A stretch of DNA of 64,000 bases from HXMU1420-13 sp965601825 (lineage in GTDB: Bacteria > Bacteroidota > Rhodothermia > Balneolales > Balneolaceae). The position numbers and the translations under genes are program-made. This document shows positions 1 to 8,742 of the stretch, in pieces. A model generated the notes under the pieces. It saw only the letters and a program-made list of their open reading frames with translations, was not told the DNA's origin and did no database searches. Every line of letters starts with the position of its first letter. The stretch's first letter is position 1. The stretch lies in the NCBI GenBank assembly GCA_965601825.1, contig OZ271839.1:682001-746000 (forward strand). The letters are read 5' to 3'.

Positions 1-952
1 CCGGCTTTCTTGCAGACAAGTATCGGCTATAATTCTCAATGCCTGAGCAATAACCTATTTCCTGAATCATCTCAAGATCAAACAAGGTTCTTTGCTCCAA
101 TCTTTTGGCCTCAAGGAATTTCTCTTCATCAATAAGAACCTTTGTTCTCCATTGAAGCTCGTCACGAATTTGCTGAATGGAATCTTCCAGGCGCGATTTT
201 GTAGTCACATAATGGGAAGCCGGATAAATGCGAAACTCATCGATTTCTTCGATCACATTTCCGGTATCTACGTCAAATAATTGAAGTTTTTCAATTTCAT
301 CACCCCACTGAGTGATTCTAAGACCTTCATCGGAATAGGCAGGAAATACATCCACTACATCACCACGAACTCTGAACACCCCTCTTTTAAAATCGAGATC
401 ATTCCGAGTGTAATGCAGATCCACCATATCATAAAGCAGCTTATTTCGAGGGATTTCCATCCCTGTTTTTAAGGAAATAATCAGCTTTGCATATTCACTG
501 GGTGACCCAATCCCATAAATACAGCTCACTGAAGAAACGATGATCACATCCCTTCTTCCTGAAAGCAATGAACTTGTAGCTCTTAATCGAAGTCGTTGTA
601 TTTCTTCATTAATGGATAAGTCTTTTTCGATGTACTTATCCTGAGCAGAGATATAAGCTTCAGGCTGATAGTAATCGTAGTAGGAAATGAAAAATTCGAC
701 ACGATTATCCGGAAAGAAGTCACTTAGCTCGCGAAATAACTGAGCTGCCAACGTCTTGTTATGACTCATGACCAAAGTTGGGCGTTGCACATTCTCAATA
801 ACACTGGCAATGGTACGTGTCTTTCCGGAACCGGTAATACCAAGCAATGTTTGAAAACGATCTCCGGCTTCAACTCCTTCACTTAGTTCTGCGATTGCAT
901 TGGGTTGATCTCCGGCAGGAGAAAACGGGGATTGAAGTTTGAAATCAGACAT
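1..952 (-). CDS. uvrB: Excinuclease ABC subunit B, N-terminal part (gene runs off window start)
   Basis: UvrB is the damage-verifying helicase-like ATPase of UvrABC nucleotide excision repair in the cytoplasm. Reading leftward from the ATG at 952, the protein opens with the family N-terminus (FxLxSPFSPAGDQPxAI), then the Walker A motif GITGSGKT near residue 40. The block YYDYYQPEAYIS and KYIEKDLSINEEIQRLR that follows forms the beta-hairpin used to probe DNA. About 317 of the usual ~670 codons are present; the helicase C-terminal half and UVR motif lie outside the window. The frame is open to the edge with no frameshift. The next gene leftward-reading (967-2709) is only 14 bp upstream. Family assignment is secure. 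Confidence 0.97.
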   Translation of the reverse strand, partial: MSDFKLQSPFSPAGDQPNAIAELSEGVEAGDRFQTLLGITGSGKTRTIASVIENVQRPTLVMSHNKTLAAQLFRELSDFFPDNRVEFFISYYDYYQPEAYISAQDKYIEKDLSINEEIQRLRLRATSSLLSGRRDVIIVSSVSCIYGIGSPSEYAKLIISLKTGMEIPRNKLLYDMVDLHYTRNDLDFKRGVFRVRGDVVDVFPAYSDEGLRITQWGDEIEKLQLFDVDTGNVIEEIDEFRIYPASHYVTTKSRLEDSIQQIRDELQWRTKVLIDEEKFLEAKRLEQRTLFDLEMIQEIGYCSGIENYSRYLSARKP

Positions 953-966
953 CTATGTAAGATAGC

Positions 967-2709
967 TTATTTGATTAAAATCATTTGCTTGTTTTGAACC
1001 TCACCATCGGCCATTAATCGATAAACGTAAACTCCAGATGCAAGTAGACTTGCATCAAAGTTAATCGAGTATTCACCTGAATTGTAGAATTCATCATCTA
1101 TTAATGAAGCGATCATCGATCCATTTATTGAATGCACAGATAGATTGATATTACTTGCCTTATCTAGTGTAAAAGGAATTGTGGTTGATGGATTAAAGGG
1201 GTTTGGGAAATTTTGTGCTAATTCAAATGAACTTGGTCTTTCAGTTTCTATTGATGATGTTGTTGGGGTTTTAAATTTAAAATCCGCCACAACGGGTAGG
1301 TGATCCGAAGCAAGTATCGTATCATTCACCTCTAGTCCATATGCTTGTAAAGTATCCGAATAAAGTGAAGGAGTATGTAATGAAAATGAATTATTCATTT
1401 CCAGTACAGAGCCTGAGTATACAATGTAATCCAATCTTCCTGCACCAAAGGAGCTATTCGGACTATACCAGGTGAAAGTCGTTGGTAGTCCCGGATTGAT
1501 AGGTTTAGCATCTTCTAAAGCCGAACCATCCCAATCTGGATTAAAATCTGGACCATAGCTTCCTTCATTTGCAATATCCCCGGTTATCAATGTGGTTTGC
1601 TGTCGACTTAATCCAACCAAATTCATATCTCCCATGATGATAATGGGTGTATTTTCTGGGATGTCGAACTCAGATCCATTTTGAGAATCACGGAGAAAAG
1701 CCATGAAAGCATCGATTTCATTTTGCCGACCAGCATCATTTCCGCAACAAGGGGGATGAGCAACAATAGTAAATATGTATGTTTCACCTGTATCTAACAA
1801 AAAAGCAGAGTTAGCATTTGCTGTGTTAGAAGAACTACCATCAATCTTTTTCTGCTTGATTATTGGATACCTGCTTACAATTAAGTTATCTGCACCAGCG
1901 TCTCCATAATACCACATTTCTCCTTCCAGTGATGGGATGAATTCTTCAATTAAAGTAGCAGCTTGTAGTCCGCTATTATCTCGAACTTCTTGAAGACCAA
2001 TTATATCAGGTTGTATTGCAGAAAATATGCGTTGATATTCATCCCTAAGAGAGGAATCAAAAAGATTGTCCCATAGAACATTGTAAGATAACACACGGTA
2101 ATCTGTTACAGGGCTTTTTGCCAACCGAAAATCACTATCAGCATAGGTTGAAACAAGATCGAATTGATAATTTGCAGGTGTGCCGAAATCAGGAACAAAT
2201 TCATTTGCCGATTCAGAATGAAAGAACAATGAAATTTCATCTGAATCGAAAATTTTAGTGCCTGCCAAAGCTGTTTCAAGATCAAGCTTGAATTCGAAGG
2301 TAGTAGAAGTAACGGTTGGTGAGCTTACCAGCCCAATTTGATATGGACTAACACTAGATGATCCAAAAGTACCTTGCCTATTACCTAGTGTAAATCGGAA
2401 ATCATATCCAATTTCGTTAAATAGAGTGCCAGTTTCTACATTGTTATCTGTATCGATATAAAGTACTAAATCATTGTTTTCCTGGATATCAAACTCAGCA
2501 TTTAGCTCAATGAAAAAGTAAAGGAATTGATCGTCATTAGTAATTTTGAAACGAAGTAGATCAATTCCAACGCCATCACCTGAAGGATCTATGAACTCAG
2601 TATTAATTTCAGCCCAATCGCTAATATCCTCATCTAGAATGATTTGTTGTGATTGTACCGGAATAATGGCAATAAGAGAGAAGAGGAAAATGGAAAACAG
2701 TCGATTCAT
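967..2709 (-). CDS. Secreted endonuclease/exonuclease/phosphatase protein with C-terminal sorting domain
   Basis: A 580-residue exported protein. Residues 1-20 are a signal peptide ending VQSQ. Residues ~22-180 resemble a CBM9/DOMON-like beta-sandwich (DxDNNxxTG pattern). Residues ~200-480 are an endonuclease/exonuclease/phosphatase domain, shown by LSYNVLWD, the metal-binding Glu in IIGLQEV, the IIIMGDMNLVG motif and the terminal SDHLPVVADF. The last ~75 residues are a sorting domain (ELAQNFPNPFNPSTTIPFTL ... ASGVYVYRL ... KQMILIK) of the type carried by type IX-like secretion substrates. The substrate is unknown: nuclease, phosphodiesterase and sphingomyelinase-like activities all occur in this superfamily. 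It probably acts outside the cell or on its surface. Confidence 0.88.
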   Translation of the reverse strand: MNRLFSIFLFSLIAIIPVQSQQIILDEDISDWAEINTEFIDPSGDGVGIDLLRFKITNDDQFLYFFIELNAEFDIQENNDLVLYIDTDNNVETGTLFNEIGYDFRFTLGNRQGTFGSSSVSPYQIGLVSSPTVTSTTFEFKLDLETALAGTKIFDSDEISLFFHSESANEFVPDFGTPANYQFDLVSTYADSDFRLAKSPVTDYRVLSYNVLWDNLFDSSLRDEYQRIFSAIQPDIIGLQEVRDNSGLQAATLIEEFIPSLEGEMWYYGDAGADNLIVSRYPIIKQKKIDGSSSNTANANSAFLLDTGETYIFTIVAHPPCCGNDAGRQNEIDAFMAFLRDSQNGSEFDIPENTPIIIMGDMNLVGLSRQQTTLITGDIANEGSYGPDFNPDWDGSALEDAKPINPGLPTTFTWYSPNSSFGAGRLDYIVYSGSVLEMNNSFSLHTPSLYSDTLQAYGLEVNDTILASDHLPVVADFKFKTPTTSSIETERPSSFELAQNFPNPFNPSTTIPFTLDKASNINLSVHSINGSMIASLIDDEFYNSGEYSINFDASLLASGVYVYRLMADGEVQNKQMILIK

Positions 2710-2877
2710 AGTAACTTTGAATTATTACGCCCAAACTAGCTTGTTTTGAAATAATGTTCTTTAAAGAATTGTTTTATTTTAACCTCACTTTGTAAAACAG
2801 ATAACCTGTCAATGGTAGAAACAGGCATGAATAATGTGTAGATTTGCCGACTCACTCAAAACGACTGATAATATACA

Positions 2878-4011
2878 ATGCCCCATCGCCATAAGGAGCT
2901 TCAAAACTCCCGAAAACGTATCGATGAAATTGACGAACAGATTCTAGATTTACTAGCAGAAAGAGCGGAAACCGTTCAGCAAGTGATTAAAACAAAGATC
3001 GAGAATCAGTTACCAGTTTTTGTGCCAATTCGCGAACAAGAGAAATCTGAAGCTTTTAAAGCACTGGCAGCTGAACGGGGAATAAAACCAGAATGGGCAG
3101 AAGACTTTCTTCGATTGATCATGAGTTCTTCTCGGGATAGTCAGTCTCAATCAAAGTTTCCAATTGCTACTTATGAACCAAAACACATCTTGTATATAGG
3201 TGGTGAAGGTGGAATGGGAAAGCTATATAAGCGAATTACTGAACAAACCGGACATCATGCCTATTCCATTGATAAAGGAAACTGGTTTGAGCTTGAGGAT
3301 TTAGCTGAGAAGCTAGATTTAGTAGTAGTGACTGTACCCATCAATGTTACTGAATCAGTAGTTGAGCGATTAAAGGGCAGATTATCGGAAAAGACCATTT
3401 TAGCTGATTTCACATCAAATAAGACAAAGCCAATTAATGCGATGTTGGAAGCTCATCCGGGACCGGTGATTGGCCTCCATCCCATGCATGGTCCTGATGT
3501 CGCAAACTTATCTAAGCAGTTGATGGTGGTTTGTCCCGGCAGAGAAGCGGAAAAAGCGGATTGGTTTGTGAAGCAATGTGAGCTTTGGGGAATGAGAATT
3601 ATCAATGCTGATCAACAGAAGCATGATCATGTAATGCATTTAGTTCAGGGATTAAGACATTTCGTTGCTTTATTGCATGGTTCATTCATGAAGCAGTATG
3701 ATTTGAAACCATCGGATATGGTGGAGTATTCATCACCAATTTACCGAGCCGAGCTTATGATGACCGGTCGAATTTTCGCTCAGTCTGCTGAACTCTATGC
3801 TGATATTGTATTTTCCAATGAAGAACGCCGAGAGTTATTATCCAACTTCTTTGAACATCATCAAAAACTTGCAGAGCTTGTGAAAGCCAATGATCGCGAG
3901 GGCTTCATCAAAGAATTCGAAGGTGTTACTGATTTCTTCGGTCGATTTGCGACACAGGCATTGGAAGAATCCGGGTATCTGATAAATCGTTTGGCAGATC
4001 GATTTGCGTAG
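2878..4011 (+). CDS. tyrA: Bifunctional chorismate mutase / prephenate dehydrogenase (T-protein)
   Basis: Converts chorismate to prephenate and then to 4-hydroxyphenylpyruvate in tyrosine synthesis. Residues ~8-95 are an AroQ-type chorismate mutase (RKRIDEIDEQILDLLAERA, then a conserved Lys in VIKTK). Residues ~100-377 are an NAD-dependent prephenate dehydrogenase with the dinucleotide loop IGGEGGMGKL and the LHPMHGPD block. The 377-residue length and the continuous resemblance to the enterobacterial T-protein (SSPIYRAELMMTGRIFAQ, ELYADIVFSNEERR) are striking: E. coli TyrA has the same fusion and 373 residues. No aromatic-pathway neighbour is visible, and the gene stands alone between two secreted-protein genes. 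Transfer from a gammaproteobacterium-like donor is an inference. Confidence 0.95.
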   Translation: MPHRHKELQNSRKRIDEIDEQILDLLAERAETVQQVIKTKIENQLPVFVPIREQEKSEAFKALAAERGIKPEWAEDFLRLIMSSSRDSQSQSKFPIATYEPKHILYIGGEGGMGKLYKRITEQTGHHAYSIDKGNWFELEDLAEKLDLVVVTVPINVTESVVERLKGRLSEKTILADFTSNKTKPINAMLEAHPGPVIGLHPMHGPDVANLSKQLMVVCPGREAEKADWFVKQCELWGMRIINADQQKHDHVMHLVQGLRHFVALLHGSFMKQYDLKPSDMVEYSSPIYRAELMMTGRIFAQSAELYADIVFSNEERRELLSNFFEHHQKLAELVKANDREGFIKEFEGVTDFFGRFATQALEESGYLINRLADRFA

Positions 4012-4017
4012 TTAATT

Positions 4018-4037
4018 ACTTTTGTCCGCACAAAAGT
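4018..4037. repeat. Short palindrome just after tyrA
   Basis: ACTTTTGT, 4-base loop CCGC, ACAAAAGT: a perfect 8-bp stem starting 7 bases after the tyrA stop. It matches the hairpins that bound the larger intergenic elements at 7644-8016 and 10593-10934, so it may be a solo end of that family. It could also act as a weak terminator, but there is no T-tract. Confidence 0.6.
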
Positions 4038-4137
4038 GCCACTGAAAATAAATAAGTACTAATTCAGAACTTCTTGTTTTTATTCAGAATACTTTTCAAA
4101 TTGCTGCGTTAGAAGAGGCGAAACTACACAGAATAAT

Positions 4138-6738
4138 TTGAACGTTAAAGTTACGATCCCAATCATTGTATTTGGGTTACTTCTTAATATAAACTTGTAT
4201 GGGCAGCAGGTTTTCGAATTCAATGAGCTTGTTATTAGCGGTGAATCTCAATATCAAAAACAGCAAGTACAAGACACGCTTTACTATCAGTTAAATCCCA
4301 GCATATTTACCGGTGATAAGTTAAAGGCGGGCAATCGACTAAAGATTTACACCGCAACAAACGAACTTGAATTATCAGTCAGAAGAGTCTCAGAATATAT
4401 TGAGGGATATACCTCGGTGAGTGCTGTATCTGAAGATGGAAAATCAATTTTCACATTTACAGAAAAGGACAATAGAGTAATCGGATTATTACATGAGTTC
4501 GATACAAATTTAGATACTCACTTCAAATTTGATCCAACCGTTGAATTAAACTACCAAACAACAAGTGCGCACGATGCGTTAAGCTGTGGATTGGAGGAAG
4601 CAACTGTTGAAGAACTTGATATAAGACGTAAGGTAAAGAGTAACGATTGGTGGAGGAATAAATTAGGTCCTACCAGTGAAATGGAAGAAAAAAACACCAC
4701 GATTGATATCATGATTGCCTATACCAATGATGCACGATCTTGGGCCGAAACAACATTTGAGGTAACAGACATTTTCGATTCCATTACTCAGGCCATGAAC
4801 CTCTCACAATCTGCGTTAGATAATAGTGGAGTCCCCATTACACTACGACTGGTAAGTACTTTTAACTTAGATTATGACCAAAGGTCAGACTCAAATAGTG
4901 CCTATTTACTTCGATTGATGCCCTGTTCAGTTACCGGAACCGATTGCTCATTTTATGAGAATCAAGAACAGGATGAAGATGATTTGATAGACTTTGAACC
5001 AATTCATGACGAAAGGGATGCTGTAGGAGCAGATCTCATAGCCTTATTCGCTGTTTTTGAAGGAACTGGGGGAGTTGCATATGTACTTAATAATGTTGCA
5101 GGGAGCCCATATCGGGGTTATTCCGTGAACCGAGTACAACAAATGCAAAATACCTATACATTAATCCATGAAATTGGGCATAATCTTGGACTTAAACATG
5201 CTAGGAATCAAGAAAATCAACCTTCAGAAAGTTATGGTGGTATTTTTCATGAATCAGTTGGATACCTCCAACCAATATTTTCGAAAGCTACGATCATGGC
5301 TTATCAGGGGGGGCACGATAGAATTCCCTATTTCTCCAGTCCGAATCTCAGGTATTTAGGGTTTCCGATTGGAACTAATAATCCCCTTCTTAAGGCTGAT
5401 GCAGTAAGTAGTTTGAAAAAAACAAAAGATATCGTAGCTAATTATTTTACTACAAAGATTGATGCGCCAAAGCTGAGTATATCTACAGATGTGATAGGTG
5501 GTGTTTATAATGGGAGTGCGATAAGTAATTCCAGCTTTACTCTAACTAATACCGGGTCCTCAGACTTACGGTACTTTATTAATGCTGAAACTTTTGGTAT
5601 TACAAGATTGAATAATGGTTCCTATTTAAAAAAGCGTCTAAATAATGAAATTCAAGGAAGTAATACAGTAGATACAATTTATACCTCAAGTTTCAGTACT
5701 GATGGCGGCTTTGCTATTGGGAATCATTCAGCCAACAATGGTTGGAGAGCCTATAATTTCCCAGCAGTTATTGAATTTGGAGTTGAATCAACTCAGGATA
5801 GCTCACAATTAGTAATTGAAAATCTGGAAAGTGGCTGGAACATCTATAGTCCTTACATAGAGCAACTTCCTTATGGCAATTATGAGCTTACCATTCGTTT
5901 AAAAATGGAGACACTCGTTCATTTTTCTTTTGATGTTCAAGTAATTGATGAAAGTTATGTTTGGGTAGGTACAGGAAGTAGAATTTGGGAAGTCATTTGG
6001 CCTGATAACAAAGAGTTTAGGCTAATACGACCGCGAGTGGAGGTGCCGGAGAATAATATTCGAGATTATATACAGGATGGTTGGAATGAATTAAAAATCA
6101 ACTACAATGCGGATGACAAAACACGTTATTTTTTATTAAATAACCATATTGTTGGACGGGCGCCTTATACAACTTCATATGATTTACCAAGGGCTGTTAT
6201 TCTTTCTGGATCTGACCTTGATGTAAATGACAGCGATAAAATTAAGATTGATTATTTATCTCTTACAAGAATAGCGGGCCCTACTAACTGGATAAGCATA
6301 GATAAAAGAAGTGGAGTAATTGAACCCAATCAAAGTGAAGCCATTGGTATGTCTATCAATATACCTGAGGGTGAGGCTGATTTGTATGAACTTAATTTGG
6401 TTATTTATACCAATGATACGAATGAGCCGATAAGAGTACCTGTAGTATTTACTAATAGTAATGCTGATACTGATATCATAAATAGTCTTTCACAGAATTA
6501 TCCAAACCCATTCAGAAATCAAACTATCATTGAATTCAGAGTAAACTCGCCGGGTGTTTTTAAACTGGAGATTTTTGATATAAAAGGGGCAAAAGTTCAG
6601 GAAATATTCGATAGAAATTTTCGAGTCGGTGATTACCAATTAGAATTCAATTCTGGCTTATTGGCAAGTGGGGTTTACATTTATAGACTTACCAAACCAG
6701 ATGGAGTAGTGTCAAAAAAGATGACGATTATCAGGTGA
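4138..6738 (+). CDS. Secreted zinc metalloprotease (metzincin, reprolysin-like) with sorting domain
   Basis: An 866-residue exported protease. It starts at TTG (4138): no ATG lies in frame before the catalytic domain, and the TTG gives an immediate signal peptide (NVKVTIPIIVFGLLLNINLYGQ). After a ~190-residue probable propeptide comes a metzincin domain with the zinc motif HEIGHNLGLKH (His344, His348, His354; Glu345 catalytic) and a Met-turn (ATIMAY, ~residue 386). A beta-sandwich section with LamG-like or choice-of-anchor character follows (~residues 430-780). The last ~80 residues are a sorting domain (LSQNYPNPFRNQTIIEF ... ASGVYIYRL ... KKMTIIR). The propeptide and the cell-surface or extracellular location are inferred from the layout. 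Confidence 0.87.
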   Translation: MNVKVTIPIIVFGLLLNINLYGQQVFEFNELVISGESQYQKQQVQDTLYYQLNPSIFTGDKLKAGNRLKIYTATNELELSVRRVSEYIEGYTSVSAVSEDGKSIFTFTEKDNRVIGLLHEFDTNLDTHFKFDPTVELNYQTTSAHDALSCGLEEATVEELDIRRKVKSNDWWRNKLGPTSEMEEKNTTIDIMIAYTNDARSWAETTFEVTDIFDSITQAMNLSQSALDNSGVPITLRLVSTFNLDYDQRSDSNSAYLLRLMPCSVTGTDCSFYENQEQDEDDLIDFEPIHDERDAVGADLIALFAVFEGTGGVAYVLNNVAGSPYRGYSVNRVQQMQNTYTLIHEIGHNLGLKHARNQENQPSESYGGIFHESVGYLQPIFSKATIMAYQGGHDRIPYFSSPNLRYLGFPIGTNNPLLKADAVSSLKKTKDIVANYFTTKIDAPKLSISTDVIGGVYNGSAISNSSFTLTNTGSSDLRYFINAETFGITRLNNGSYLKKRLNNEIQGSNTVDTIYTSSFSTDGGFAIGNHSANNGWRAYNFPAVIEFGVESTQDSSQLVIENLESGWNIYSPYIEQLPYGNYELTIRLKMETLVHFSFDVQVIDESYVWVGTGSRIWEVIWPDNKEFRLIRPRVEVPENNIRDYIQDGWNELKINYNADDKTRYFLLNNHIVGRAPYTTSYDLPRAVILSGSDLDVNDSDKIKIDYLSLTRIAGPTNWISIDKRSGVIEPNQSEAIGMSINIPEGEADLYELNLVIYTNDTNEPIRVPVVFTNSNADTDIINSLSQNYPNPFRNQTIIEFRVNSPGVFKLEIFDIKGAKVQEIFDRNFRVGDYQLEFNSGLLASGVYIYRLTKPDGVVSKKMTIIR

Positions 6739-6840
6739 TAGCCGGTTATTTATTTAACCTCAATTCCTTTGCCCATCCAATGCTTGTTATACTAAATCGG
6801 AATTAGATAGACTAGTGAACTAACTGGCTTCAAACTTAAT

Positions 6841-6994
6841 CCGGAAGAAATGCGGTAGGAGTAATCTGGTGGTAAGAGCGTTCGTTAGCTAGATTTAAAT
6901 CAAAGAAAAAAATCCGGTGAATATCCATTTCTTTCGGCGGTTTTTGGGTTCTGCCGCCTGCCCCGCTATATTGCGGGGTCCGCACAAAAGTACC
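6841..6994. repeat. Intergenic structured repeat, module B (partial element)
   Basis: This sequence (GAAGAAATGCGGTAGGAG ... CCATTTCTTTCGGCGG ... CAAAAGTACC) recurs at about 10802-10934. The GAAATG and CATTTCTTTCGG arms are mutually inverted, so the module can fold into a long hairpin. It ends in the CAAAAGTACC arm that closes the complete elements. A small CCCCGC/GCGGGG hairpin (about 6961-6978) is inserted in this copy. The region 6739-7100 holds no gene; apart from this module and the palindrome at 7051 nothing else is recognised. Confidence 0.7.
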
Positions 6995-7050
6995 ATTAAA
7001 ACTGGCCTTGATATTGAATTAACTCATATAAATGGATTTAATCCTTACAG

Positions 7051-7071
7051 ATTCCGGATCAAGCCCGGAAT
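7051..7071. repeat. REP-like palindrome (GTCAT-type), copy 1
   Basis: ATTCCGG and CCGGAAT arms flank a short loop, with CAG before and GAC after. The reverse complement of this block closely matches the palindrome at 23021-23047 (about 24 of 27 positions by eye). It is a dispersed, probably noncoding, intergenic repeat. Confidence 0.7.
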
Positions 7072-7100
7072 GACTACAAGCTGGAATAATTAGAAAATAA

Positions 7101-7619
7101 ATGACAGAAAAACCCTGGATATACGACCATGATGAACCCCTAGCACGGTATTCTTTAGGTCAGGAAGGTTCAAATCCATTAGTTGGTATTGGAGTAAATC
7201 CAAGTACGGCAGTTCCGGGAAATCTCGATCCCACAGTTGCCGGAGTTGCTCGATTTGCAGCAGAAAAAGGATACGATGGTTGGTTGATGTTTAATTTGTA
7301 TCCGCAGAGGGCGACCAACCCTAATAACATGCATAAACGCTTTCAGAAAAAGATCCATCAAAAGAATATGGATGCGATTGAGCGACTAGTTGGTCAGCAA
7401 TCACTGGATGTATGGTGTGCATGGGGCACATTGATCGAGAAGAGAGATTTTTTATCGCGTTGTATGCTTGAAATGTTTGAGATATTGGAGGGAGCAAGTT
7501 GTAATTACTTCAAGCGTGGAGCTATTTCAAAAGCAGGGCATCCACATCATCCATTGTATTTGAGGAAAACTGCGCCGTTGGAGGTGTTTGATTTACGAGG
7601 CTATATCAATCAACTTTGA
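7101..7619 (+). CDS. DUF1643 family protein
   Basis: A 172-residue cytoplasmic protein. It shows the DUF1643 hallmarks: RYSLGQEG near the start, then VGIGVNPSTA and an LDPTV...GVARFA segment, then GWLMFNLYPQRATNP, with a final HPHHPLYLR. These proteins have no established biochemical role; members occur on mobile elements and chromosomes alike. The gene is isolated, with repeat-rich noncoding DNA on both sides, which fits an insertion-prone spot. There is no signal peptide or membrane segment. Confidence 0.85.
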   Translation: MTEKPWIYDHDEPLARYSLGQEGSNPLVGIGVNPSTAVPGNLDPTVAGVARFAAEKGYDGWLMFNLYPQRATNPNNMHKRFQKKIHQKNMDAIERLVGQQSLDVWCAWGTLIEKRDFLSRCMLEMFEILEGASCNYFKRGAISKAGHPHHPLYLRKTAPLEVFDLRGYINQL

Positions 7620-7643
7620 AAGTAGTATTCTTGAATTATTACC

Positions 7644-8016
7644 GTTCTTTTGTGCCGACAAAAGAACCAAAAACTCTCGGCTGGTTGGCTTCCGGGCAGT
7701 GAATCTTCTGAATTCTACCTAAAACCAATCGGTCGACTTCGCGACCAGGTTTTAGGATTCGAATTCTAGGAAAGATTAACTGCTATTCCTGCACCCAACC
7801 AATGCCGACTTCCAAAAGAGGGCCTCAGAATTATTGATGAATTAAGACAAGATGAAGTGAGCGTGTCCAGCGGACAAATAAATTCGTGCCGGTCATTAAT
7901 CAATAAACTATTGAGATAGAAGATGGACCATCGAAGTTATTTAGCGAACGTAATCGAGGCGCATCAATAATTCGTAGCCTAGATCTTTTGGTACTTTTGC
8001 ATCATGGCAAAAGTAC
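7644..8016. repeat. Complete structured intergenic element, copy 1 (modules A + C)
   Basis: The element is bounded by two short palindromes: GTTCTTTTGT/ACAAAAGAAC (7644-7667) and GTACTTTTGC/GCAAAAGTAC (7991-8016), which are also inverted relatives of each other. Module A (7644-7808) recurs almost unchanged at 10593-10758 and contains a nested hairpin at 7710-7766: GAATTC, CCTAAAACC, GGTCG paired with CGACC, GGTTTTAGG, GAATTC. The rest (module C) has AATTATTGATG and CATCAATAATT as inverted arms. No reading frame of note is present. It fills the gap between the DUF1643 gene and the GMC operon. Confidence 0.75.
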
Positions 8017-8032
8017 AGTATGAATAAAAAGG

Positions 8033-8740
8033 CTAAGTCAACAAATTCCCGTCTTCATCCCATTCGGCAGTCACATCTCTTTTAGATTGATCCACACATT
8101 TAGCTAGCCACTCAGGTTCGTATTCGAGTCCGTGCTCTTTCAACACATCTTCAGGAACCCCATTCCAAACATTCGGGCGATTTCCAACATAACCAAGCTC
8201 ATCCCAACCCATTTGAGTGGTATAATAACCGGTTAAGGTGAAGTTTCGAATCTGATTGAAGAAATCTACACCGGGTTGTGTTTCCTCAGTGGCTTTATCA
8301 GGATAAGCTATCTCATCTAATATGATTATTTGGTTTTCATAAGTAGCAAAAATGAAATCAGTCCCATTTTTTGAGCGAGAATATATATCCAACCAGCGTA
8401 TTCCTCCACGAAAACCATCCTGTTGATTTGGCCATTCTTTTACTGCAAAATCAATAAACTCTGGGACGAAAGCCTCGCTAGCTGCGCCCGCATCAGAAGT
8501 TGATGGAAGAATTAAATCGCATAATACAGCGACGGTCTCAAATTCATGATCAGTAAAGAAATTATCTTCAAAGAGTTCTTTATCCCGGTCTTTTTCTTCC
8601 GGTGTCCGACCATATGAACTGAAATCGTAAACATCTTGTAATTTCCTTCGATCAGCGCTTTCTGGAGCACAACCATTTATTAAAAGTCCGGTACCAAAAG
8701 CACCAAGAAGCATAGTTTTGATAGAATCGCGTCTATTCAT
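8033..8740 (-). CDS. Gluconate 2-dehydrogenase subunit 3 family protein (Tat lipoprotein)
   Basis: A 235-residue small partner subunit of a periplasmic GMC dehydrogenase. The chosen ATG at 8740 gives a Tat signal, NRRDSIKTMLLGAFGTG, running into a lipobox (LLINGC). The TTG six bases earlier would add two residues. The mature part has the subunit-3 features DHEFETVAVLCDLILP, then FIDFAVKEWP and a C-terminal tyrosine/tryptophan-rich segment with GYYTTQMGWDELGY. The start lies 2 bases after the stop of the GMC gene, so the two are translated together. In characterised systems this subunit helps assemble and export the flavin subunit. Confidence 0.88.
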   Translation of the reverse strand: MNRRDSIKTMLLGAFGTGLLINGCAPESADRRKLQDVYDFSSYGRTPEEKDRDKELFEDNFFTDHEFETVAVLCDLILPSTSDAGAASEAFVPEFIDFAVKEWPNQQDGFRGGIRWLDIYSRSKNGTDFIFATYENQIIILDEIAYPDKATEETQPGVDFFNQIRNFTLTGYYTTQMGWDELGYVGNRPNVWNGVPEDVLKEHGLEYEPEWLAKCVDQSKRDVTAEWDEDGNLLT

Positions 8741-8742
8741 AA

